Shown one piece after another: positions 25,155 to 34,500 of a DNA stretch of 64,000 nucleotides. Positions within the stretch are counted from its first letter, which is position 1. Every line of letters starts with the position of its first letter. The translations under genes and the position numbers were made by a program. The notes below the pieces were generated by a model, which saw only the letters and a program-made list of their open reading frames with translations, did not search any database and was not told where the DNA came from. The stretch comes from Neisseria canis (GTDB taxonomy: Bacteria > Pseudomonadota > Gammaproteobacteria > Burkholderiales > Neisseriaceae). Location of the stretch: assembly GCF_900636765.1 (NCBI RefSeq), contig NZ_LR134313.1, forward strand, positions 434,001-498,000, written 5' to 3'.

Positions 25155-26654
25155 TTAACCCAGTGTCGGCATCGAGAATACCGCACCTTCGCGTACTTCC
25201 GAAGTCGGCCAGCGTTGGGTGATGGTTTTTCTGCGGGTGTAGAAGCGCGCACCATCGCGGCCGTAAGCGCCTAAATCGCCGAAGCTCGATTGTTTCCAGC
25301 CGCCGAAGCTGTGGTAAGCCACCGGAACGGGCAGCGGGATGTTGATGCCGACCATGCCGACCAAAATGTTGTCGGCAAAGTAACGGGCGGCTTCACCGTC
25401 GCGGGTGTAGATGCAGGTGCCGTTGCCGTAGATATGTTTGTTAATCAAATCCATGGCTTCCTGCATGGTTTTCACACGCACCACTTGTAGCACAGGGCCG
25501 AAGATTTCTTCCTGATAGCTGGTCATCTCCGGGGTAACGTGATCAATCAACGTACCGCCCAGATAGAAACCGTTTTCATAACCCGGCACGGACGGGTTAC
25601 GCCCGTCCACCACGATGGTTGCGCCCTGCTCCGCCGCACTGGCGATATAGCCTTCCACTTTTGCTTTGTGCGCGGCGGTAATCAAAGGGCCGAAATGGTT
25701 GCCGGCATCGGAAAACGGGCCGACTTTCATGTTTTTCATGCCTTCTTTGATGCCCGCTACCATGCGGTCGGCAATTTCGTCGCCCACCGCCACGGCTACC
25801 GACAAAGCCATGCAGCGCTCGCCCGACGAACCGAATGCGGCGCCAAGCAGCGAATTCACCACATTGTCCAAATCCGCATCCGGCATCACGATGGCATGGT
25901 TTTTCGCGCCGCCCAAAGCCTGGCAGCGTTTGCCGTGTGCTGTGGCGGTGCTGTAAATATATTTGGCAATCGGGGTGGAACCGACAAAACTGATGGCTTG
26001 AACGCGCTCGTCGGTCAGCAGCGTATCCACGGCTTCTTTATCGCCGTTTACCACGTTCAGCACGCCGTCAGGCAGGCCTGCCTGCTGCAACAGCTGCGCC
26101 AAAAAGAGGCCTACGCTCGGATCGCGCTCAGAGGGCTTCAATACGAAAGTATTGCCGCACACAATCGCCAGCGGGAACATCCACAAAGGTACCATAGCCG
26201 GGAAGTTGAACGGGGTAATGCCCGCCACCACGCCCAAAGGCTGGAAATCACACCACGAATCGATATCGGGGCCTACGTTTTTGCTGAAGTCGCCTTTCAA
26301 AAATTCGGGCGCGCCGCAAGCGTATTCCACATTTTCAATGCCGCGCTGCAATTCACCCGCCGCATCATGCGAAATTTTGCCGTGCTCCGAGCCGATCAGC
26401 TCGCAGATTTTGTCGCGGTTTTGCTCCAGCAGCTCTTTGTATTTGAACATAATGCGGGCACGCTTCATAACCGGTGTTTGCCGCCATGCGGGGAACGCGG
26501 CTTGTGCGGCTGCGATGGCTTCTTCAACCGTGGCTTTGGAAGCCAGCGCCACCTGTTTGCTTACCTCTCCTGTGGAAGGGTTATACACATCTTGGGTGCG
26601 CGCTTTGTCTTCAATGATTTTTCCGTTGATAAAATGACCGATGATTTGGCTCAT
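25155..26654 (-). CDS. mmsA: CoA-acylating methylmalonate/malonate-semialdehyde dehydrogenase
   Basis: A 499-residue aldehyde dehydrogenase of the MmsA/IolA group. ITPFNFPAMVPLWMFPLAI (near residue 145), FVGSTPIAKYIY (near 225), ALGGAKNHAIVMPDAD and the catalytic cysteine in SSGERCMALSVAV (near 282) are present. The family turns methylmalonate semialdehyde to propionyl-CoA, or malonate semialdehyde to acetyl-CoA, using NAD and CoA and releasing CO2. It is last in the gntP-adh-mmsA order on the minus strand. Confidence 0.92.
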   Translation of the reverse strand: MSQIIGHFINGKIIEDKARTQDVYNPSTGEVSKQVALASKATVEEAIAAAQAAFPAWRQTPVMKRARIMFKYKELLEQNRDKICELIGSEHGKISHDAAGELQRGIENVEYACGAPEFLKGDFSKNVGPDIDSWCDFQPLGVVAGITPFNFPAMVPLWMFPLAIVCGNTFVLKPSERDPSVGLFLAQLLQQAGLPDGVLNVVNGDKEAVDTLLTDERVQAISFVGSTPIAKYIYSTATAHGKRCQALGGAKNHAIVMPDADLDNVVNSLLGAAFGSSGERCMALSVAVAVGDEIADRMVAGIKEGMKNMKVGPFSDAGNHFGPLITAAHKAKVEGYIASAAEQGATIVVDGRNPSVPGYENGFYLGGTLIDHVTPEMTSYQEEIFGPVLQVVRVKTMQEAMDLINKHIYGNGTCIYTRDGEAARYFADNILVGMVGINIPLPVPVAYHSFGGWKQSSFGDLGAYGRDGARFYTRRKTITQRWPTSEVREGAVFSMPTLG

Positions 26655-26725
26655 GTTGTTTCTCCTGGTTTAAAGTTTCGGTATATCCATACCGTTTCAA
26701 TTCATAAAAATAAAGGTCTACCCGG

Positions 26726-27883
26726 CTACCATAGCTGGCGGTAGATGGCGATAATCTCTTCTTTTTCGGGTACGCGCGGGTTATTACCGGGCGAACCGGA
26801 AGCCAAAGCCTGCTCGGCCATGGTTTCCACCACTTTGTCGAACTCGGCTTTCTCCACACCGAACTGCGCCAAAGTGGGCACATTCAATTCACGGTTTAAA
26901 GCCACCAAGCCCTCAAGCAGCTTCCGGTTGGCCGTGTCCGTGTCGTCATCATGCGAAGCGAATCCGGCTGCGCGGGCGCATTCGGCATAGCGTTCCGGCG
27001 CGGCAGGCACGGAATAGGCGGTAACGGCAGGCAGCAACATGGCATTGGACAAGCCGTGCGGCACATGGAAAAACGCACCTATCGGCCTGCTCATGCCGTG
27101 TACCAACGCAACCGACGCATTGGAAAACGCAATGCCCGCCAGAGTCGAACCCAGCATCATGGCTTCGCGCGCGGCAAGGTCGCTGCCGTTGTGGTACACC
27201 TTGCGCAAATTGCCGCCGATCAGTCTCATGGCAGCCAAAGCCTGCGCGTCGCTATACGGATTGGCTTTTTTGCTCACATAAGCTTCGATGGCATGGGTAA
27301 GCGCGTCGATGCCGGTATCGGCAGTGGTACGCTGCGGCACGCTCACGGTCAGCTCGTAGTCAATCACTGCTGCCGCGGGCATAAATCCCAAGCCGACGCA
27401 CAACAGTTTTTCGCTGGTGGCTTCATCCGTGATGATGGTAAAGCGCGTGCATTCCGAGCCTGTTCCCGCCGTGGTGGGCACGGCAATCAGCGGCAGGCCG
27501 TGTTCGTTCACTTGGCGCGGAAATTTGTATTCGCGTATATTGCCGCCGAACTTACCCAACACGGCAATGGCTTTGGCACTGTCGATCGGGCTGCCGCCGC
27601 CTAAAGCGATAATGATGTCGTAATTACCGTTTTTTACTTTTTCCACACCCGCCTCAATCGAAGAATCGGTAGGCCCAGGCACGGTATCGTCGTAAATATC
27701 GGCTTTAAGGCCGTCTGAATTCAAAATATCGCAAACTCGTTGCACATAGCCGAGCTGAACCATCATTTTATCGGTTACGATCAAAGGCTTGCTGCAATCT
27801 AAAGTTTTTACCAGCTCAGGCAGCTTTTCGCAGGCGTGCCTGCCGATGTGCATAAAACGGGGTAATACAACTTGTGCGGACAT
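26726..27883 (-). CDS. Iron-containing (type III) alcohol dehydrogenase
   Basis: A 385-residue protein. NAD-binding GGGSPIDSAKAIAV is at residues 94-107, PTTAGTGSE near 136, and the metal ligands fall in GIDALTHAIEAYVS, HGMSRPIGAFFHVPHG and the following His. It sits between gntP and mmsA, so it probably oxidises the imported hydroxy compound, or an alcohol precursor, to the aldehyde used by MmsA. One foreign-dialect DUS (AGGCCGTCTGAA, 27708-27719) lies in the gene. Substrate unknown. Confidence 0.88.
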   Translation of the reverse strand: MSAQVVLPRFMHIGRHACEKLPELVKTLDCSKPLIVTDKMMVQLGYVQRVCDILNSDGLKADIYDDTVPGPTDSSIEAGVEKVKNGNYDIIIALGGGSPIDSAKAIAVLGKFGGNIREYKFPRQVNEHGLPLIAVPTTAGTGSECTRFTIITDEATSEKLLCVGLGFMPAAAVIDYELTVSVPQRTTADTGIDALTHAIEAYVSKKANPYSDAQALAAMRLIGGNLRKVYHNGSDLAAREAMMLGSTLAGIAFSNASVALVHGMSRPIGAFFHVPHGLSNAMLLPAVTAYSVPAAPERYAECARAAGFASHDDDTDTANRKLLEGLVALNRELNVPTLAQFGVEKAEFDKVVETMAEQALASGSPGNNPRVPEKEEIIAIYRQLW

Positions 27884-27923
27884 AATTCCTCCTATTTATC
27901 TTCCGTCTTTTTTCAGACAGGCA

Positions 27924-29315
27924 TTAAAACGAACCGAATAGGGTGCCCAGCCCAACCACGGCAGCCAAAGCAATCAACGGCACAATCACGGCAACCACCA
28001 AAATATCCAAATAAGATTCCCTGTGTGTCAAACCGCAAATCGCCAGCATGGTAATCACAGCGCCGTTGTGCGGCAGCGCGTCCAAGCCGCCTGATGCAAT
28101 TGATGCCACACGGTGCATCAGCTCGAGCGAAGTGCCGGTTTGGTTCGCCATCTGCACATAGGTTTCGCCCATCGCGCTGAGTGCGATACTCATGCCGCCG
28201 GAAGCCGAGCCGGTAATACCTGCCATCACGTTCACCACAACCGCTTCGGAAATCAAAGGATTATCCGGAGAAAGCCCGATCATAAAATCACGCAGAATGA
28301 TAAAGCCCACCAAAGTGGCAATTACCGAGCCGTAACCCACTTCGGATGCCGTGTTGAAAATCGGCAGCAATGAACCCATCGCACCGTCATTGAGCGACTT
28401 TTTCAAGTTGCGCCAGTATTTCATGTTGGCAAAAATCAGAAACACACATCCCGCCACCAAAGCCGCAATAATCGCCCACAAGCCGACCACCGAATTCAGG
28501 GAAACGCCGCCGAATTTTTTATCGGCCAAATAAGCCGTATCCATCGCAGGGAAAATAAACTTGGTTAACGCGTAGTTCAACGCAATTACCACAATAATCG
28601 GTACCAGCGCTTTGGCCAAACCCGGCAAATGCTTGAAATCCTGCTCTTTCACATGGCTGTCGTGGTGATTGCCATAGCCCTCGCCCGCTTCCGCCGCATG
28701 CTTGAGGCGGCGGTTGAGCCACATCATGCCGAAAATAAACATAATCACTCCGGCAATCACACCCAAACCCGGAGATGCAAACGCATCGGTTTGGAAATAA
28801 GGAATCGGAATGGCATTCTGAATAGAAGGCGTACCCGGCAGGGCGGTCATCGTGAATGTGAGCGCACCTACGGCAATCGCCCCGGGAATCAAACGTTTGG
28901 GAATATCAATCTCACGGAACAAAGCCGCCGCAATCGGGTACACGGCAAAAGTCACCACAAACACCGACACACCGCCGTAAGTCAAAATGGCCGAAGCCAA
29001 CACAATCGACAGCAAAGCTTTCTGTTTGCCCAATTTATCCACCAACGTATGTGCGATACTGTGCGCCGCACCGGAATCCTCCATCAGTTTGCCGAAAATC
29101 GCGCCCAATAGAAAAATCGGGAAAAACTTAATCGCAAATCCCCCCATCCCCTGCATAAAAACCTGCGTGTACGTACCCAAAAGCTCATTCGAAGGCGCAC
29201 TAAACAACACCGCCAACATTGCCAACAAAGGCGCCAAAATCAACACGCTCACACCCCTGTAGGCCAACACCATCAAAAGCACGAGTGAAAGCACAATGCC
29301 TGTCAAACTCAACAT
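27924..29315 (-). CDS. GntP-family organic acid/H+ symporter
   Basis: A 463-residue permease with about 12 hydrophobic helices beginning LTGIVLSLVLLMVLAYRGVSVLILAPLLAMLAV. Family signatures include ILTYGGVSVFVVTFAVYPIAAALF near 112 and ALPGTPSIQNAIPIPYF near 160. GntP members carry gluconate, glycerate, hydroxybutyrate or similar small hydroxy acids. It is first in the minus-strand operon and divergent from the iclR gene, so it likely imports the pathway substrate, probably a C3 or C4 hydroxy acid. Confidence 0.88.
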   Translation of the reverse strand: MLSLTGIVLSLVLLMVLAYRGVSVLILAPLLAMLAVLFSAPSNELLGTYTQVFMQGMGGFAIKFFPIFLLGAIFGKLMEDSGAAHSIAHTLVDKLGKQKALLSIVLASAILTYGGVSVFVVTFAVYPIAAALFREIDIPKRLIPGAIAVGALTFTMTALPGTPSIQNAIPIPYFQTDAFASPGLGVIAGVIMFIFGMMWLNRRLKHAAEAGEGYGNHHDSHVKEQDFKHLPGLAKALVPIIVVIALNYALTKFIFPAMDTAYLADKKFGGVSLNSVVGLWAIIAALVAGCVFLIFANMKYWRNLKKSLNDGAMGSLLPIFNTASEVGYGSVIATLVGFIILRDFMIGLSPDNPLISEAVVVNVMAGITGSASGGMSIALSAMGETYVQMANQTGTSLELMHRVASIASGGLDALPHNGAVITMLAICGLTHRESYLDILVVAVIVPLIALAAVVGLGTLFGSF

Positions 29316-29446
29316 AATCGGTTTCTCCTTCCATTTCCCATTTATCGGGCCGGCTGCACCAAAAGCTTATTACCCATCGGCTGCCGGCTTATTCTTATTG
29401 CTGCGGATTTTCTGCATCAATTTTTTGATATAAATTTTACTAATTT

Positions 29447-29461
29447 GAAACAATTTGTATC
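29447..29461. promoter_or_regulatory. Candidate IclR operator upstream of gntP
   Basis: GAAACAATTTGTATC matches the 13-base palindrome at 23700-23712 at 12 of 13 positions over the shared part. It lies 132 bases before gntP and 167 before iclR in the 312-base divergent gap, which is AT-rich and holds no gene. Confidence 0.5.
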
Positions 29462-29627
29462 GTTTTAAACCGATTATAGAAACAGCAAAGCTTAGGATAA
29501 AATCATAATTTCTAATGTTTACAATCAGAATAAGTTATATATAATTGATTTTGAGCGTTTTAGATTCATAAATCAGCTTATTTCACAACAGCTTATCTTT
29601 AATGATTTCAAATAGAAGGAAAGAAAA

Positions 29628-30404
29628 TTGGACACGTCTTCCGGCAGAGGTTCATCCATCACACGGGTTTTGGAAATTATCGAAGCAGTGGCCGCCGCAG
29701 ACCGCCCGCCCACACCGCAAGATTTGATTCAAGATTTGGATATCCCCAAACCCAGCCTGCACCGCCTGCTCAAACTGCTGGAAAGCGAACAGTTTATCCA
29801 AACCGATTTGCAAGGCGGCATCGTGCCCGGCATCCGCTCATTAAGGTTGAGCGTCAACATTTGGCAAAGCAAACACCATCAAGCGGAACGGATAGCAATT
29901 TTAGGCACGCTTTCCGCCAAAATCGGCGAAACCTGCGGCATCAGCGTGCCCAACGGCAACTGTATGTCTTATACCGACCGCGTACAAACCAACTGGCCGC
30001 TACAAGTTTATCTACCCAGCGGCACACAAGTACCGCTGTATTGCACGGCCGGCGGCAAGCTCTACCTCAGCTCCCTGCCCGCATTAAAACGAAAACGGCT
30101 GATCGAACATATGCAACCCGCCCGCATGACACAAAACACACTCACCGACCCCACAGCCTTAGAACAAGCCGTAAAAAAAATCGGCAAAACCGGCATCGGC
30201 TTTGACGATGAAGAATTCATTTCCGGCATGGTCGGCTGCTCCGTACCCGTGCTTGATGCCGACGGCCAATTTATCGCCGCCCTATACACCCACGCCCCCA
30301 CCATCCGCAAAAGCCTTGATGACCTACTCTCTTTCGTTCCCGATATGAAAGCAGCCTCGGAAGAAATCAGCAAACTCTTGTTTCAAGACCCTAAATCCGC
30401 TTAG
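29628..30404 (+). CDS. IclR-family transcriptional regulator
   Basis: A 258-residue regulator. The start is TTG at 29628, supported by an AGAAGGA Shine-Dalgarno eight bases upstream; no nearby ATG fits. The N-terminal winged helix (ITRVLEIIEAVAAADRPPTPQDLIQDLDIPKPSLHRLLKLLE, residues 9-50) is followed by the GAF-like effector domain with CGISVPNGNCMSYTDR and FDDEEFISGMVGCSVPV. IclR proteins bind small acids and control adjacent catabolic operons, here gntP-adh-mmsA and probably mmsB. Confidence 0.9.
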   Translation: MDTSSGRGSSITRVLEIIEAVAAADRPPTPQDLIQDLDIPKPSLHRLLKLLESEQFIQTDLQGGIVPGIRSLRLSVNIWQSKHHQAERIAILGTLSAKIGETCGISVPNGNCMSYTDRVQTNWPLQVYLPSGTQVPLYCTAGGKLYLSSLPALKRKRLIEHMQPARMTQNTLTDPTALEQAVKKIGKTGIGFDDEEFISGMVGCSVPVLDADGQFIAALYTHAPTIRKSLDDLLSFVPDMKAASEEISKLLFQDPKSA

Positions 30405-30416
30405 TTTAAAAACGAT

Positions 30417-30451
30417 AAATGCCTGTCTGAAAAGATTTCAGACAGGCATTT
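30417..30451. terminator. DUS inverted pair between iclR and rhuM
   Basis: AAATGCC...GGCATTT arms 30420-30431 and 30437-30448. This is the last complete local DUS pair until about 45.4 kb. Confidence 0.75.
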
Positions 30452-30499
30452 GTTAAACTACTTAATCCCCGATACAAAGCAACAACGCCATGACAAACT

Positions 30500-31514
30500 T
30501 TAAGTTTGTTTGCGGCCTTCAGACTTTTTAGCTTGCAGGCGCAATAATTCGGCAATATCGTCTTCGCCCTGCTGTTCCTTGATTTGACGCTGCGCAGCCA
30601 TATAGCGTTCGTATTCGGCTTCTGCTTTGGCATCGGCCTGTTTTTTGCTGATTTCACCTGCACCTTGCAGCACTTCACGGTCGTTAAACGCTAAAAATTG
30701 ATCCAGCTTTTCCGTCCAATCCTTTAAAAACACCTGCTTTTTTCTCTGTGCCTGATCTTCGGCAAAATCCAGCCACATAGTGACTATGCGGTTTAACTGG
30801 CTGATTTCTTTTTCGTTTAAATAGTTTTTGGCCGTTTTACGAACTACGCCATCGGTTGTATGCGTTAAACCCATTAACGGTTTGGAGGCATCGACACGCC
30901 GATAAACCAGCTCCGCAGCAGTATGCCCGGTGGCGGCAAAATGCAGCTTGTTTTGAATGGTTTTAAAAAATTGCGTGGTTTCTTTAAAGCTGGGCTGATA
31001 ATCCGCAGCCAGCGCAAAAATCTCACGCACACGTAAATACACCCGCTTTTCACTAGCGCGGATATCACGGATGCGTTCCAGCAATTCATCAAAATGATCC
31101 GGTGCAGGCAAGGTACCCACCGGCGGATTTTTCAGGCGCTCGTCATCCAGCACAAAGCCTTTTTGCAGATACTCGCCCAAAGTACGCGTCGCCCATTGGC
31201 GGAACTGTGTACCGCGCGAAGAACGCACGCGGTAGCCAACGGCGATAATCATCGGCAGGGAATAGTGTTTTAACTGCCGTTTGACCTCGCGCTCACCTTC
31301 CATTTGAACTTGTAAGTATTCCTTACAAGTTGCCGCTTCATCTATTTCAAACTCTTGATAAATGGCTCTGATGTGTTGGGTAATCGATTGTGGTGTTACT
31401 TGGTACAACTCTGCCATTTCCGCTTGCGTCAACCAAAGCTGCCCACCTAATTCACGTAAAACAAATTGAGAGGCCGTCTGAAGTAATGTAGAGGATAAGG
31501 GTGTTGTCGATCAT
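30500..31514 (-). pseudogene. rhuM: RhuM-family protein, frameshifted near the N-terminus
   Basis: The main frame (from 31432) begins inside the conserved WLTQAEMAELYQ box and runs 310 residues with VRSSRGTQFRQWATRTLGEYL and FVLDDERLKNPP, clear RhuM features. The missing N-terminus is in another frame: an ATG at 31514 gives MIDNTLILYITSDGLS and then stops. Joining the two at GGCCTCTCAA needs two added bases, that is one more CT unit, which would read DGLSQFVLRELGGQLWLTQ. RhuM proteins often accompany restriction-modification loci; their function is unclear. Could be assembly error or slippage. Confidence 0.75.
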
Positions 31515-34500
31515 ATTTTTTACATCATTTAGAAAAGATAGCTGTTCTAATCGAGATCCTTTCAGGTAGCCCGACGTTCGATCAAACTGATTTCTTCTTC
31601 ATTTAATTGGTATATTTTATAAACAGCTTGATTGATTTTGTTTTCGAGAAATTCAATTCTGTTACTAAAAAAATTGCGGTCTGCGTCGCTTAGGGCAGTA
31701 TGTGCTTCTGCCTTGGCGGTGAGCATTTTACTGGCCAGCTTAGCCAGTTCGTCATGCAAGGTTTGATTTTGCTCCGAGATCAAAGGCAATGGAAGTTGTT
31801 CGACATGGGTTTTCTTGACTTCTGCCAAGGCTTCCCCTGTCTCAGGATTGAGTTGGTAATAGTAGAAGTCAGCTAATTTAGAGTTGAGTATCGCCAGCAT
31901 GAATTTATGGTCTACCGTATCGGAAAGCACAATATGCAGATTATTTCGACAAATAATGTTTGGCCCGATTACGGTGGCAATAATGCGGTCGGCGGTTTGA
32001 CGGATCACAATTTTTTCAGGTGCGGAAAAAATTTCCGGCTGCCTCGGTTCTGCCAACCACTCTCCATACTGTATCCATGAATCCCCGTTCCAAAAGTTTT
32101 CGTATTTGTGCATTAAGCTGCCGCGCAACAGCGGTTTCCAATTAGCACCTTCCGGCTTGGACTGGTTTTCTTTAACAAAGGGTTTTGTTTTAACAATGTC
32201 TTTCGTTTGCTTGGGTTTACCTTTACCTGTTTGAAATGGTTTAACTCCAACAGTGGAAATAGTGCAATCTGCCAAGGTTTGTGATTGTGCTTTAATTTTG
32301 TCAAACAAATCAGTCTCAGCGGGGGAGGCAAGTATGTTGATGATGCCACCTTCCTTGTCGAAACGTTTTTGGTTGAGCTGCTGATAGGCCGTAGCCGTTT
32401 CATTTTGAACCAGTTCGACATCAAACAGGTGCTTGCCTGAAGCGGCTGTTTGTCGAAAATAAGTACATGTGTATCAACCACAGCATCTTTAAAAATATGT
32501 TCGCGGCTGTGCAGGATTTTTTGCCAGCGGTAGCTGTTCAACAGGTGCTTACGGATATTAGTGAAGGTTACGGATTGCAGCCATGTATTCGGCACAATCA
32601 CGCCGAGTTTGCCGCCTGTTTTCAGTAAACCGTAGAAACGTTCGAGAAAAAGAAGGTATAGATCGTATTGGTAGTTTTGATAGTGGAAATGCTGTTTGAA
32701 AAAGGCGAGTTGGGTTTTGTCATCTACTTTCACATAGGGCGGGTTACCAATCAGGGCATCAAATCCGCTTTCAGGCCGTCTGAATACTTGAGGAAATGCC
32801 ATGGCAAAATCAAACGGGTTGATTTTGCGCCTTTCGTCTGCTGAAAATGCCAGTTCTCCGTCTAAAATTTCATGGCTGATCAAAGAATTTCCGCATTTGA
32901 TGTTACCACTCAAATCAGGCAGGATTTTTTCGTGAAACAATACCTGCATTTCGTTGGCGGTGGTCATGGTTTCGTCTTCCAATAGTTTTAAAAACAGCGA
33001 TACCTGACTGACTTCTACCGCTTGTAAGTCAATATCCACACCGTAAATATTGTTAAGTAGGATTTGCTGTTTCTGTCTAATGGAAAGCACCCAGACACCA
33101 TGCTCGGCATTCCAGATGCAACCTGCTTTTTCTGCGGCGGTAGGGTATTGGTTGTAGTAGTTTTTATGATATTCGAGCAAGTAGTCGTATGCACCAATGA
33201 GAAAGCTGCCACTGCCGCAGGCAATATCGGCAAATTTCATTTCGGCAATTTTGGTAGGGCTTTTCCCGGCTATTTGTGCACCTATGGTGTATTTGACAAT
33301 ATAGTCGACAATGTATTTTGGGGTGTAGTAAACACCGCCTGCCTTGCGGACTTCGGGTTTGGGTTCTATCGCTATTTTGCCGTCTGAAACGGTGATTACT
33401 TTACCGAGAAAACGCTCGTAGATATTGCCTAAGATATGGATAGGAATGTAGTTAAAGTCATAGGGTGTGTTGGTGTGGTCGAGATCGGCTGCAATATCGC
33501 GAAATAGGTCTTGATCTGCACCGAGAAAAGCATTTTGATCGATAAAATGAGGTTTGAAAACGATACCGTTATATTTGGCATCCAAGCGTTTGCTCTCGCT
33601 GATGAATTTGTGCCATGGTTTACTGTGATTTGCGATGTTGTGCAGCAAGTTTTCAGGCTCGATCTGCTTATCTTCCAAAAAACGCATGAAGACCAAGCGG
33701 TCAATAGTACGCTGTGTGGCTTCGGTCAGCTCATATGGGTTAAGTTTGGGATTGCCACAATAAAAGGCTTGCGCCATTTGCAGGCGGATGTTGTCTATAT
33801 ATTCCAAAAAGCTGTCGTCAATGGATAAACCACCACCAAACAGACTGCCTTGCCGCCCCCTTTTGCCTTTGCTGCGGCTGTGTTCCAATTCTTCCACATA
33901 AAGGCGCAGATTGCCGGCCGACACTGCTTCACGGGAAAATAGCCAGTAGACTTCGGCAAAGGTGTCTACATCTCTAAAATCAGTGTATCTGAAATATTTG
34001 ATTTCGTTAGTAAGGGCAGTGTCTAAATCGGGTTTAGTGCGGCAGTCGATGATGACAAATTCTTCAAAATCAGTCAGCACGGAAATGCCTGTTTGTGAGT
34101 TCCAACCGTATTTGGCGGTTTGGAAATAGTCTTCGCTGTTTTGGCGCAAAGTGCGACTGGGTTTTTTAGCTTCTACAAAAAATTGTACAGTGCGGTAATC
34201 AGGTGCCAAATGAAAAGCATAATCCGCCCGCTTTTGCGCCTGCGAGCCTTCCTGCCGCTGTGCTTTTTCTACTTTAACTTCTTGCTGAAAAGGATTTTTT
34301 TGATAATTATGGGCTACGTCCCAGCCAAGAGCGGTAAAAAACTTATCGATAAAGTCTTGGCGTACAGCAGCTTCAGTATAAGAGGGTGAAAGATAATGTG
34401 CCTCGCCAGCTTTAAAATCATCAATCAGAGCAATTACAGAAGCGTGTGCAGTTTCAAATACGGTACTATTCGACATGAATTAGACTTTCAAATAACTTAA

